Assembly (NCBI RefSeq): GCF_029433445.1
Contig: NZ_JAQTIC010000002.1
Location: 245,717-309,716, forward strand
DNA length: 64,000 bases
Direction: 5' to 3'
DNA from: Lactobacillus sp. ESL0701
Lineage (GTDB): Bacteria > Bacillota > Bacilli > Lactobacillales > Lactobacillaceae
In this document: positions 33,644-41,842 of the stretch, in pieces
Numbering within the stretch: position 1 is the first letter of the stretch
Layout of the letters: each line of letters starts with the position of its first letter
The notes under the pieces: generated by a model
The model's database searches: none
What the model was told of the DNA's origin: nothing
Seen by the model: the letters and a program-made list of their open reading frames with translations, nothing else
Position numbers and translations under genes: made by a program

Positions 33644-33769
33644 CTTTTTCATAGACTTAATGTTATATCAACTGGTTCTTCAAATTAACCTGTAATCTTC
33701 TGATCGGTAATCACACCTTCCTTTTTAGTGATTGATCATCTTACAACTTAATTGATGGAGAATAATTTT

Positions 33770-34534
33770 TTGGAAAATATATTATCAGTTAAACACTTAA
33801 AAAAGACTTACGAAAACGGACAACAAACATTTAATGCCCTTGTTGACGTTTCTTTTACAATTGCTAAGGGCGAAATTGTTTCGCTCTTAGGACCAAATGG
33901 TGCTGGCAAAACCACTACCGTATCAATTATTGGCGGCTACTTAATTCCTACTTCTGGGCAAGTCTTTGTTAACGGTCAAGAAATTACTACCGCAAAAAGA
34001 CGGCCACGAATGGGCGTTTCCTTTGGTGGTGAATTAGGCTTTTATCGTAATGCCACTGCTAAACAAAATCTGGCGTTCTTTGCCGATTTAGCCAAAATCC
34101 CCTATCGTCAGCAAAAAACTGAAATTGAACGTGTTCTAGAAATTGTTGCTTTAAAAAACGTCGCTAACAAAAAGGTTGGAACATTTTCAAAAGGTATGAC
34201 CCAAAGACTGCACATTGCTCGTGCACTTCTAGGTCAACCTGATTTGTTACTGCTTGATGAACCAACAAGTGGTCTCGATGTTGAAATTGCTAAGAGTATT
34301 CGAGATACAATTAAATATCTAGCAAATAATGGCATTAGCATTTTACTAACCAGCCACACAATGACTGAAGTTGAGGCCTTAGCTGACCGCATTGTTCTAT
34401 TGGGTAGTGGTAAAGTCTTCGCTACTGGCAGTGTTGATGACATTGTTAACTTGTCAAAGGTTGATCACATTGATCGACCGGCAACATTAGAAGAATCTTA
34501 CCTAGCCTTAGCACCACAGTTGCGGAGGAAATAA
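33770..34534 (+). CDS. ABC-2 type transporter ATP-binding protein
   Basis: About 254 residues. Walker A LGPNGAGKTTTVSIIGG, signature FSKGMTQRLHIARA, Walker B LLLLDEPTSGLD, H-loop LTSHTMTE. The TTG at 33770 is preferred: GGAG lies 10 bases before it and the protein then begins MENILSVKHLKKTYENG. The in-frame ATG at 33755 would put that site inside the gene. Cotranscribed with two membrane subunits. Confidence 0.9.
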   Translation: MENILSVKHLKKTYENGQQTFNALVDVSFTIAKGEIVSLLGPNGAGKTTTVSIIGGYLIPTSGQVFVNGQEITTAKRRPRMGVSFGGELGFYRNATAKQNLAFFADLAKIPYRQQKTEIERVLEIVALKNVANKKVGTFSKGMTQRLHIARALLGQPDLLLLDEPTSGLDVEIAKSIRDTIKYLANNGISILLTSHTMTEVEALADRIVLLGSGKVFATGSVDDIVNLSKVDHIDRPATLEESYLALAPQLRRK

Positions 34535-34535
34535 C

Positions 34536-35267
34536 ATGCGTTTTCTTCGTTTATTCCTCTTTCATGTTAAGGACTATCTGTCTGACCAATATTTTGTTTG
34601 GTTAACAATTACCAGTACGACTGCGATTTTTTTAATGCAGTATACAATTGCCTATGCTCATCATAATCTAAATAATTCTATGTTATGGCTGCAAAGCGGC
34701 ATTTTTGGAATGTGGTCATCTTGTACAACCGTTGCTGGCTGCATTAGCTTTGAAAAATATAAGGGAACATTACCTTATTTACTAAACAACCAATATGACG
34801 AACGTGCATCCCTCATCACACTGCTATTGCCTGCTTCTGCTTACGGCTTATGCGCCTTCCCACTCAGCTTTTTATTAGCAAAAATCCTTGGCGTTGCTAC
34901 CGGCAGCGTCAGTTTGCAATTAATCCTAACCATTATTTTGTTATGGCTTGGCGCGGCTACAATGGGTATCTTGATTGCCTCATTTTTGACCTTAACAACA
35001 GATGCAATGGTCTATGAAACTTTAATCGGAACACCCATTATCCTATTAGCTGGCTTATTTGGCAGTACCCAAATTCTGAAACCCATAACTAATTTTTCGC
35101 AGTGGCTAATCCCAATTACCACGCCAATTGCAACGTTAACTAGGCAAGTTAACTTTAACTGGTGGGCGTACTGCTCTAGTCTTGGTCTGTGGATATTGTT
35201 AATCAGTATTATTGTCCGAAGAGTTAACTTTTTGGCTAGGAAGAAAGGAGCGCTGAAGATTATCTAA
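34536..35267 (+). CDS. ABC-2 type transporter permease subunit
   Basis: 243 residues with six predicted membrane helices (for example TSTTAIFLMQYTIAYAH, LITLLLPASAYGLCAFPLSF, PIILLAGLFGSTQIL). GCGGAGGAA precedes the ATG. The stop overlaps the next gene's start by one base, so the two permeases probably form a heterodimer. Confidence 0.82.
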   Translation: MRFLRLFLFHVKDYLSDQYFVWLTITSTTAIFLMQYTIAYAHHNLNNSMLWLQSGIFGMWSSCTTVAGCISFEKYKGTLPYLLNNQYDERASLITLLLPASAYGLCAFPLSFLLAKILGVATGSVSLQLILTIILLWLGAATMGILIASFLTLTTDAMVYETLIGTPIILLAGLFGSTQILKPITNFSQWLIPITTPIATLTRQVNFNWWAYCSSLGLWILLISIIVRRVNFLARKKGALKII

Positions 35268-35986
35268 TGATTGCTACCCAATTTTCTTCACTATCTTTCT
35301 TACATAATTGGCGTACAAAACTAGTTTACTTTTTCCTAACGCCTCTGATTGACATGCTACTACTAGTCCTAATTACGACTCAATACACCGGTAAATTCAA
35401 TTGGACTGTTGGCATTGCTTCAATTGCGATTGACGCCGCACGATTATCATTGCAAACGATGAACGAATTACTAGTTAAGGATGCAAACTTGCGCATTGAT
35501 TTTGAAATGGTTACTAAAAGGCCATTCAGTCCACGTTATTGGTTCAGTAAAACACTAGTTGCACTACTTATCGGCAGCTTACTTGCAGTAATCAACCTGT
35601 TCCTAGCCTTTTGTTTAAGAGCGCCACTGGCAATTATTATTCGCGCCTTAGTTATGTTACCGGTACTGTGCATTGATGGTATTATCTTAGGCTTTACTGC
35701 TTGGACCATCTCATGGCAAATGAATGATCCTTACTTTGCGCAAAACTTGTTCAGCTCATTAATTGAACTTGTTTCTGGTATTTTGGTAATTATCACCGCC
35801 TATCCAACTTGGTTAACCAAAATTGCCTTATTGTTTCCATTTTATGGTCCAGTTAATTTAATTAAAACTGGACATGCTAATCTTGCAATGGGCTATTTAA
35901 CAATTATTATTTGGTTGCTAATTGGTCTAATCGGCTATATAATTCAACTTAACCAAATTCGTCAAACTAAAGGACATCGGTATTAA
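35267..35986 (+). CDS. ABC-2 type transporter permease subunit
   Basis: 239 residues, six predicted membrane helices (PLIDMLLLVLITTQYTG, LVALLIGSLLAVINLFLAF, LVMLPVLCIDGIILGFTAW). Second membrane partner of the ATPase encoded two genes upstream. Drug, lipid or peptide export is the usual role of such trios, but the substrate is unknown. Confidence 0.8.
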   Translation: MIATQFSSLSFLHNWRTKLVYFFLTPLIDMLLLVLITTQYTGKFNWTVGIASIAIDAARLSLQTMNELLVKDANLRIDFEMVTKRPFSPRYWFSKTLVALLIGSLLAVINLFLAFCLRAPLAIIIRALVMLPVLCIDGIILGFTAWTISWQMNDPYFAQNLFSSLIELVSGILVIITAYPTWLTKIALLFPFYGPVNLIKTGHANLAMGYLTIIIWLLIGLIGYIIQLNQIRQTKGHRY

Positions 35987-35988
35987 AA

Positions 35989-36420
35989 ATGATTCGCCAT
36001 GCAAAAATAACAGACAGTGCTGCCATTCAGAAAATAAATCGCGAGCAGTTGGGATATGATTATCCTTTAACTAAGACACAAGCCAACATCAAGCACTTGC
36101 TCGCTGACCACCACCACTTAATTTTAGTGGCAGAAGACGCTCACACAGGTAAAATCACCGGTTACGTTCACGCGGAACTTTATCAAGAAACTTACTTTGA
36201 TCCCATGCTTAATATCATGGCTTTAGCCGTAGCTAAAGATGCGCAAAATCGCGGCATTGGTACTGAATTAATGACCGCAGTTGAAAAATATGCCCAACAG
36301 CACAAAATAACAGCTATCCGTTTAAATTCCAGCACTAGCCGAACCGAAGCACATCAGTTTTATGCTAAAATCGGCTATTCATTTGACAAAACCCAAAAAC
36401 GCTTTTCAAAAAAGTTATAA
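35989..36420 (+). CDS. GNAT-family N-acetyltransferase
   Basis: 143 residues. Acetyl-CoA binding motif A is visible in LAVAKDAQNRGIGTELMTAV, and the C-terminal SRTEAHQFYAKIGYSFDKTQ is the usual GNAT ending. The acceptor substrate is unknown. It begins 2 bases after the transporter operon and is probably cotranscribed; a bidirectional terminator follows. Confidence 0.9.
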   Translation: MIRHAKITDSAAIQKINREQLGYDYPLTKTQANIKHLLADHHHLILVAEDAHTGKITGYVHAELYQETYFDPMLNIMALAVAKDAQNRGIGTELMTAVEKYAQQHKITAIRLNSSTSRTEAHQFYAKIGYSFDKTQKRFSKKL

Positions 36421-36424
36421 GCAA

Positions 36425-36458
36425 AAAAGACACTTGGCAATTATGCTAAGTGTCTTTT
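36425..36458. terminator. Bidirectional terminator
   Basis: The perfect 11-bp stem AAAAGACACTT / AAGTGTCTTTT lies between the convergent acetyltransferase and copper ATPase genes and has A/T tails both ways. Confidence 0.85.
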
Positions 36459-36464
36459 ACGTGA

Positions 36465-38366
36465 CTAAATTTTTGCTTTTCCTAACAAGACTGAACTAAT
36501 AACTACCGATAACGAACTAAATGCCATTGCCAGTCCAGCTAATTCAGGACTAAGCACCAGACCAATACCGGCAAATAAGCCAGCCGCAATTGGTATTCCC
36601 AATACATTATAGATAAATGCCCAAAACAAATTGAGTTTAATACGGTTAAAAGTTTTACGACTCAGCTTTAAAGCCCGCACAACATCCATTAGGTCATTTT
36701 TTACTAAGACAATTCCACCCGCATCAATGGCAACATCAGTGCCAGAACCCATTGCAATCCCAACATCCGCCTGTGTTAATGCTGGGGCATCATTAATGCC
36801 GTCACCAACAAAGGCAACTTTGTCCGTTTCTTGCAGTTCTTGAATCGCCGCTGCCTTTTCGGTTGGTAAAACACCGGCAATAACTTCATCAATCCCTACC
36901 TGCTGAGCAATTGCCTGAGCTACTTGAGAATTATCGCCAGTCAACATAACTGTTTTTAACCCTGCTGCTTTAAGGCGTGTAATTGCCTGACCACTGTTTT
37001 TCTTAGGTACATCTTGAATAGTAAGAAGACCAATAATTTTATCGGCTAAGGCAACTACAATAACCGTCTTCGCTTCTTGTTCAAAAGCCGTAATTTGTGC
37101 CGCAATGTCAGGCGACATTATAGCGGACATCATTGCCCGACTGCCAACCATAGCCTCTTTACCAGCAATGGTGCCAGTTATACCTTGACCTTCAATTACA
37201 CGAAAGTTATCTACTGATTGCAACTGCACCTTGGCTTTTTTAGCAGCTTGTAAAATCGCTGCAGCTAGCGGGTGTTCCGACAATTTTTCCAAACTAGCGG
37301 CAACTTCTAAAACCTGCTTATCGCCAATAATATCAGTTACTTGCGGTTGACCGGCGGTGATCGTGCCAGTTTTGTCAAATACAATTGTTTTCAAGTTATT
37401 GGCAGCTTCCAATACTTCACCATTTTTAATCAAAATGCCCTTTTTGGCACCTAAGCCTGTACCGACCATTAAAGCGGTCGGCGTAGCTAATCCAAGAGCA
37501 CATGGACAGGCAATAACCAAGACTGAAACGGCAAAGACTAAGGCTGTCCCGACGCTTTTATCAAGTAACAGATACCAGATTAAAAAGGTGGCAATGGCAA
37601 TTATTAAAACTGCGGGCACAAAAATATCGGCAACACGATCAGTTAAATTTTGAATCGGTGCATGACTATTCTGCGCCTTTTTCACAATTGCCACAATTTG
37701 CGCGAGCATTGTATCGCGGCCAACCTTTTGCGCCTTAAATTCAAAGGTACCATTCTGGTTAAGTGTCGCGCCAACAACTTGATCGCCTGGTCTTTTGCTG
37801 ACTGGCATGCTTTCACCCGTGACCATTGATTCATCAACACTAGACATGCCGGATACAACAACGCCATCGACCGGTATTTTTTGTCCCGGTTTGACTTGGA
37901 TTATATCACCCGCAACGACTTCAGCGATTGACACTTGTACAAACTGATCATCGCGTTTAACGAGCGCGTCCTTTGCTTGCAAATTAGCCAGCTTGCCAAT
38001 CGCGTCCGAAGCGTTACTGCGCATTTTTGCTTCCAATACTTGCCCGAGCAACACAAAGGTAATCACAAAAGCGGCACTTTCAAAGAAAACCGGCTGCTGC
38101 TTAAACATGGCATAAATACTATAAAGATAAGCAGTCAATGTTCCTAACGCAACCAGCGTGTCCATATTAGCGTGATGCTTTTTAAATGATGCCCAGGCAC
38201 TGCTAATGAATGGTCCTGCAGAAATCAACATGATTAATGTTGTCAAAACTGACATGGTCCATTTGTCGCCAGGAAGCATCCAACCAGTTAACGGCTGAAG
38301 CACCATCTCGACTAGCATTGGCAAAGACAGCACTAGTGCCGTCCAAAAACGCGTCGTAATTTTCAT
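36465..38366 (-). CDS. copB: Copper-translocating P1B-type ATPase without N-terminal metal-binding domains
   Basis: 633 residues; exports copper ions across the membrane. Core motifs: [10 protein letters not shown] (actuator), [12 protein letters not shown] (metal-binding membrane CPC), [12 protein letters not shown] (phosphorylated Asp), the SEHPLAAAI His-Pro motif of P1B pumps, [14 protein letters not shown] and [11 protein letters not shown]. There is no HMA or His-rich N-terminal domain; the protein begins directly with the first helix. The operon pairs it with a membrane cupredoxin and two CopY-type boxes, which supports copper. The symbol copB is tentative (copA possible). Confidence 0.92.
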   Translation of the reverse strand: MKITTRFWTALVLSLPMLVEMVLQPLTGWMLPGDKWTMSVLTTLIMLISAGPFISSAWASFKKHHANMDTLVALGTLTAYLYSIYAMFKQQPVFFESAAFVITFVLLGQVLEAKMRSNASDAIGKLANLQAKDALVKRDDQFVQVSIAEVVAGDIIQVKPGQKIPVDGVVVSGMSSVDESMVTGESMPVSKRPGDQVVGATLNQNGTFEFKAQKVGRDTMLAQIVAIVKKAQNSHAPIQNLTDRVADIFVPAVLIIAIATFLIWYLLLDKSVGTALVFAVSVLVIACPCALGLATPTALMVGTGLGAKKGILIKNGEVLEAANNLKTIVFDKTGTITAGQPQVTDIIGDKQVLEVAASLEKLSEHPLAAAILQAAKKAKVQLQSVDNFRVIEGQGITGTIAGKEAMVGSRAMMSAIMSPDIAAQITAFEQEAKTVIVVALADKIIGLLTIQDVPKKNSGQAITRLKAAGLKTVMLTGDNSQVAQAIAQQVGIDEVIAGVLPTEKAAAIQELQETDKVAFVGDGINDAPALTQADVGIAMGSGTDVAIDAGGIVLVKNDLMDVVRALKLSRKTFNRIKLNLFWAFIYNVLGIPIAAGLFAGIGLVLSPELAGLAMAFSSLSVVISSVLLGKAKI

Positions 38367-38376
38367 TTAATAGCTC

Positions 38377-38748
38377 CTACTTAACAATCACTTGACCGTG
38401 GAACATATTCATACTGCATGCCCAGTCATAAACACCGGACTTAGACGTGTCAATCTTGACTTCCTCAACTTGACCTTGAGGCAATTTTTGATCAATTCCT
38501 AAATCAGAAAAAACAACATGGTCAAGACAAGTTGACGCATCCGTACGCTTAAACTTCAATGTTGCTGGCACGCCCTTTTTGAGGACAATTCGTTCAGGCG
38601 AATAGCCGCCCTTGACTTCAATGTCCACACTCTGGTGGTCATGATTAACTGCAGCTTGTTCTGCCTGCACCTGATGCTTGCCAAAGAACCACCATGCAAT
38701 AAAGCCAATTAGTACAATACCTACTAGAAAAATAATAAGTTTAATCAT
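38377..38748 (-). CDS. Membrane-anchored cupredoxin-like copper-binding protein
   Basis: 123 residues: one N-terminal membrane helix (about 3-21) and a cupredoxin_1 (EfeO/plastocyanin-like) domain on the outer face. Likely copper ligands are Cys and His in TCLDHVVF, and Cys, Met, Met and His in WACSMNMFHGQVIV. It is the first gene of the copper operon, ending 10 bases before the ATPase, and probably hands copper to or from it. The His-rich linker (NHDHQS) may add metal affinity. Confidence 0.85.
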   Translation of the reverse strand: MIKLIIFLVGIVLIGFIAWWFFGKHQVQAEQAAVNHDHQSVDIEVKGGYSPERIVLKKGVPATLKFKRTDASTCLDHVVFSDLGIDQKLPQGQVEEVKIDTSKSGVYDWACSMNMFHGQVIVK

Positions 38749-38772
38749 ATTTTTACCTCATTAATCAAAGTC

Positions 38773-38821
38773 TACATTTGTAAACTATAATTAGTATATA
38801 TTTTAAATTTACATTTGTAAA
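38773..38821 (-). promoter_or_regulatory. Copper operon promoter with two CopY-type boxes
   Basis: The consensus cop box TACANNTGTA occurs twice as TACATTTGTA (38773-38782 and 38810-38819). On the minus strand TTTACA (38821-38816) is followed after exactly 17 bases by TATACT (38798-38793); the upstream box covers the -35, the other lies downstream of the -10. Copper-released CopY repression is expected; no copY gene lies in the window. Confidence 0.85.
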
Positions 38822-38847
38822 CATTAATGCTTTTTTGCAAAAAAAAT

Positions 38848-38871
38848 ACTCGCTAACTTTAATTAGCGAGT
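38848..38871 (-). terminator. Terminator after the RelB-like gene
   Basis: The 9-bp stem ACTCGCTAA / TTAGCGAGT is followed on the minus strand by A then T8. Confidence 0.85.
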
Positions 38872-38878
38872 TACACCC

Positions 38879-39115
38879 TTAGTCTGCATCAACACGATTA
38901 AGCCATGCTGCTAATGACTTATCAACCGGTTGACTGCCAATTTCAGCCAAGATGTGCTTGAGCTGTGTACGACTATTGGGTACATTGGTCAATACCAAGT
39001 TCAAATATTCAGCGAGCGACAAACCCAACTTGTCAATTTTTAATTGAGCATTAGTAAGTGCGCTGTTATTCAGATTTACTGAAATTAACTGCTCATTCAT
39101 TTTGATTTCTTCCAT
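38879..39115 (-). CDS. RelB/DinJ-like antitoxin, apparently without a toxin
   Basis: 78 residues from ATG 39115 (GGAGGG about 12 bases upstream) or 73 from ATG 39100. The segment ISVNLNNSALTNAQLKIDKL, then GLSLAEYLNLVLTNV, is the ribbon-helix-helix of RelB/DinJ antitoxins. No toxin gene follows: the stop is within 10 bases of a terminator. It is an orphan antitoxin or an unrelated small DNA-binding protein. Confidence 0.6.
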   Translation of the reverse strand: MEEIKMNEQLISVNLNNSALTNAQLKIDKLGLSLAEYLNLVLTNVPNSRTQLKHILAEIGSQPVDKSLAAWLNRVDAD

Positions 39116-39239
39116 GCTAATCTTTTCCCTCCAAGTTTCGACTGCAAAAAAACATTTTAAGCAAAACATATTGTTATTGCAAGGTTTTTGCGCTTCTTAG
39201 GATAGTTTATGCTATATTAATATAAGAAAGTAAAAACAC

Positions 39240-39331
39240 AGTTCGGCTGGTAGTCCGGACGTGACCATACCTGATCATCAGTAACCTGCCTCCTTGGTTG
39301 TCCATCTTTCTTAATTTTTTAAGGAGGATGG
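39240..39331 (+). promoter_or_regulatory. yjdF RNA motif (azaaromatic riboswitch) with translational switch
   Basis: A structured leader directly before a yjdF gene, the known setting of the yjdF riboswitch, which senses azaaromatic compounds. Identification rests mainly on this context. In it, CCATCTTTCTT (39302-39312) can pair over 11 bp with AAGGAGGATGG (39321-39331), burying the whole Shine-Dalgarno. A second element, CCTCCTT (39289-39295), is also complementary to the Shine-Dalgarno. Confidence 0.72.
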
Positions 39332-39335
39332 CATT

Positions 39336-39758
39336 ATGTCAATTATTTATAGTTCTTTAACTATTATCTTTGAAGCACCATTTTATCAAGCTATTTTTGA
39401 ACGGCGTGAAGGTACAAATTATGAGGTTGCTAAAGTCAACTTGGGTACTTCTGAACCGAAGATTACTCGGATTTATTCGCTAATTATTAATCACTGGAAC
39501 GAAATCAAATTTTATAGCCAAGATAGTTCTGAAGCTAAAATTAAAGTTAGAATAATTAATCCAAAACGACGTCAACGTTTAGCAAAAAAGGCAATTAAAG
39601 ACGGTGTTGGTACTAAAGCTCAAATTGCATTACAAAGACAATTTGAACAAGCCAAATTATCTAAGAAAAAGGCACGACATCAACAAAAAGTGCACGTTGC
39701 TCAGGAAAGCTTTAAATTGCGTCAAAAGAAGAAACTACAAAAACATAAGGGTCATTAG
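39336..39758 (+). CDS. yjdF: YjdF family protein (DUF2992)
   Basis: 140 residues, cytoplasmic, very basic. The N-terminal half (LTIIFEAPFYQAIFERREG, then YEVAKVNLGTSEPKI) and the helical Lys/Arg/Gln-rich end (KINPKR-type NPKRRQRLAKKAI, GTKAQIALQRQFEQAKL, KKLQKHKGH) match the DUF2992/YjdF family closely. Its biochemical role is unknown; the linked riboswitch suggests handling of toxic aromatic compounds. Flanked by its own terminator, so monocistronic. Confidence 0.92.
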   Translation: MSIIYSSLTIIFEAPFYQAIFERREGTNYEVAKVNLGTSEPKITRIYSLIINHWNEIKFYSQDSSEAKIKVRIINPKRRQRLAKKAIKDGVGTKAQIALQRQFEQAKLSKKKARHQQKVHVAQESFKLRQKKKLQKHKGH

Positions 39759-39760
39759 TC

Positions 39761-39795
39761 AAAAAGCTGCAAAATCATTTATTTTGCAGCTTTTT
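39761..39795 (+). terminator. yjdF terminator
   Basis: A perfect 15-bp A/T-flanked stem (AAAAAGCTGCAAAAT / ATTTTGCAGCTTTTT) with a 5-base loop. Confidence 0.9.
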
Positions 39796-39883
39796 TCTTT
39801 CATTAAAGGTATTTTTTCTTGACCTGTTACTTAATTATTAGTAAATTATAATCAACCATTAACAGTAAAGGAGAGTATTTTTA

Positions 39884-40345
39884 ATGGCGGGTAGCCATTG
39901 CGAAATTTGTCGGCGAATTGAGCTCATTGATCATCATCAGAGCCCCTATTTTGTCAAAGAATTGTCAACGGGATATGTGGTCTTAGGTGACACACAATAC
40001 TTTAAGGGCTATACTTTATTTTTATGTAAAAAACATGTCACAGAACTACATTTTTTACCGCGAAAATATCAGGATCTATTTTTACATGAAATGAGTTTGG
40101 TCAGTGAGGCTGTTGCGATCGCTTTTAAGGCTGATAAAATGAACTGTGAACTGCTGGGTAATGGAGACTCGCATGTTCATTGGCACCTATTTCCAAGACA
40201 CATTGGAGATGCACCAAAACCAGGACCTGTTTGGTGGGTTGATCCCCAGGTAATGTATAGTCCAGAAGCACAAGTGAATTCCGAACAATTACGGGTGTTA
40301 AAGAAAAAATTGCAAACCTCATTAGACGAAGTTTTAAGCAAGTAA
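39884..40345 (+). CDS. HIT-family nucleotide hydrolase
   Basis: 153 residues. The histidine triad is HVHWHLFPR, with the nucleophilic His in the middle. An N-terminal CEIC pair may bind zinc with a later His. HIT proteins hydrolyse or transfer nucleotidyl groups; substrate unknown. AAAGGAGAG precedes the ATG. Confidence 0.88.
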   Translation: MAGSHCEICRRIELIDHHQSPYFVKELSTGYVVLGDTQYFKGYTLFLCKKHVTELHFLPRKYQDLFLHEMSLVSEAVAIAFKADKMNCELLGNGDSHVHWHLFPRHIGDAPKPGPVWWVDPQVMYSPEAQVNSEQLRVLKKKLQTSLDEVLSK

Positions 40346-40375
40346 TATAAAATATTAATCATATGGAGGATAATT

Positions 40376-41029
40376 ATGAAAGTATTTGTAATCGGTGCAA
40401 CCGGTATGGCTGGTTCCGCTTTTGTCAAAGAAGCAGCTAAAAATGGTCTTGAAGTTATTGCTAATGGCCGCTCAGAAGACAAGTTAGCTAAGTTAAAATC
40501 TGAGGTACCAAGTATTCAAACTTTAGCGCAAGATGCCTTTACTCTAGCTAAAGACGATTTCGCTGACTGTGATGTAATTGTTGATGCCTTTTCAACGGCT
40601 CCAGCTCAAGCATACCGCCACACTGACCTAGCAGCTCACTTGATCTATTTATTCAGAGAAACTACTAGTCCACGCTTAGCATTCATTCTTGGTGCTGGCA
40701 GCTTAACTACCGGTGCTGACCACCATCGCGTCTTACAGGATATTGAGCAAGATGAATCAACTAAACCATGGCGCAACACCCCAAAGAACCAATATTTTGA
40801 GTACCAATTCTTGCAAAATGTCGATAATGTTGATTGGTTCGGGGTTTCTCCAGCTAACTTATTTATTCCGGGTGAAACAGCTGCTAATATTCTTTACGGC
40901 AAGGACGAACTGCTATATAACAAGCAAGGTGAATCAGTTACCACTGCTGGAACCATGGCCACGGTTTTAGTTCAAGAGCTTTTAACTCCTAAGCACCACC
41001 AAGAACGCTTTACGGTTGCTAATGGCTAA
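40376..41029 (+). CDS. NAD(P)-binding Rossmann-fold protein (atypical SDR / YwnB-like)
   Basis: 217 residues. The dinucleotide-binding motif is VIGATGMAGSAFVKEA at the N-terminus, then DCDVIVDAFSTAP, FILGAGSLTTG and SPANLFIPGE, as in the atypical short-chain dehydrogenases related to YwnB. Substrate unknown. TGGAGGA precedes the ATG. A terminator at 41035-41084 ends the unit. Confidence 0.85.
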   Translation: MKVFVIGATGMAGSAFVKEAAKNGLEVIANGRSEDKLAKLKSEVPSIQTLAQDAFTLAKDDFADCDVIVDAFSTAPAQAYRHTDLAAHLIYLFRETTSPRLAFILGAGSLTTGADHHRVLQDIEQDESTKPWRNTPKNQYFEYQFLQNVDNVDWFGVSPANLFIPGETAANILYGKDELLYNKQGESVTTAGTMATVLVQELLTPKHHQERFTVANG

Positions 41030-41034
41030 ATTTA

Positions 41035-41084
41035 AAAAATGCTCCATATTGTTAGAGATCAAACTAACAGTCAGGAGCATTTTT
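41035..41084 (+). terminator. Intrinsic terminator
   Basis: The 11-bp outer stem AAAAATGCTCC / GGAGCATTTTT and an inner stem GTTAG / CTAAC form one long hairpin ending in T-rich sequence. Confidence 0.8.
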
Positions 41085-41158
41085 ATATTTTAATATTTGA
41101 TTTAAATGCACTAAAAATACACGACTTCAATAAAATAAAATTGTGTATTAACTGATTT

Positions 41159-41737
41159 TTATAAACGTATATCTTCAACTTGCTGCTTAAAAAATAAATT
41201 TATCAATTTGAAAAAGCCAAACCCGATTAGAGCTCCCAAAGTGTTCAGTAACAAATCATTAACATCAAAAATTCTATTTCCAAGATAGAAAAAGCTTAAA
41301 ATCAATTGCACGCTCTCAATTAGTAATGAACTTAAAAACATTAACCAAAGATTATGCCCAAGTTTAGCGTACTTTTCTTTAAACACTGCTACAAAAAATG
41401 ACAGTGGCGCCAGCAGTACAATATTACCTATTAGCTGTAATGGCATATAATTTTTTAAGATATTGAACCTTAAATTAATAAAGAGCTGTTTACCAAACTT
41501 TAACTTAGCTGGTAACGAGTTATCCAAAAACAAAGGTATTGGAAAAATTGTAACATCTAGTAATACCCATAAATAAATTAAAAACAATCCACTTAGTAAT
41601 ATTCTTTTCCAATTACGTTTTTGACTTTTAAATTGCCGAATTACAATTATGATAAAAATAATCAAAAATATCGGCAATAACATCGTGCCGTTTATTTCTA
41701 TTGGGGCTACATAACATTTGCCTGAAATATCAACCAT
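41159..41737 (-). CDS. VanZ-like membrane protein
   Basis: 192 residues, five predicted membrane helices. The VanZ pattern is visible in LFINLRFNILKNYMPLQLIG, NIVLLAPLSFFVAVF, ESVQLILSFFYLGNRIFDVN and DLLLNTLGALIGFGFF. VanZ relatives give low-level glycopeptide or lipoglycopeptide tolerance in some species; many have no known role. Confidence 0.87.
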   Translation of the reverse strand: MVDISGKCYVAPIEINGTMLLPIFLIIFIIIVIRQFKSQKRNWKRILLSGLFLIYLWVLLDVTIFPIPLFLDNSLPAKLKFGKQLFINLRFNILKNYMPLQLIGNIVLLAPLSFFVAVFKEKYAKLGHNLWLMFLSSLLIESVQLILSFFYLGNRIFDVNDLLLNTLGALIGFGFFKLINLFFKQQVEDIRL

Positions 41738-41791
41738 TATTGTCCCTCACAACACTCATACAGTAATATTAATTATAACTTAATATACAAC

Positions 41792-41825
41792 AAAAAACTG
41801 CTTGATTTTCATCAAACAGTTTTTT
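41792..41825. terminator. Terminator between the adhesin and VanZ-like genes
   Basis: The hairpin AAAAAACTG(C)TTGAT / ATCAA(A)CAGTTTTTT with a short loop ends the adhesin transcript on the minus strand. Confidence 0.8.
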
Positions 41826-41842
41826 CATTTACACTAATTTAT

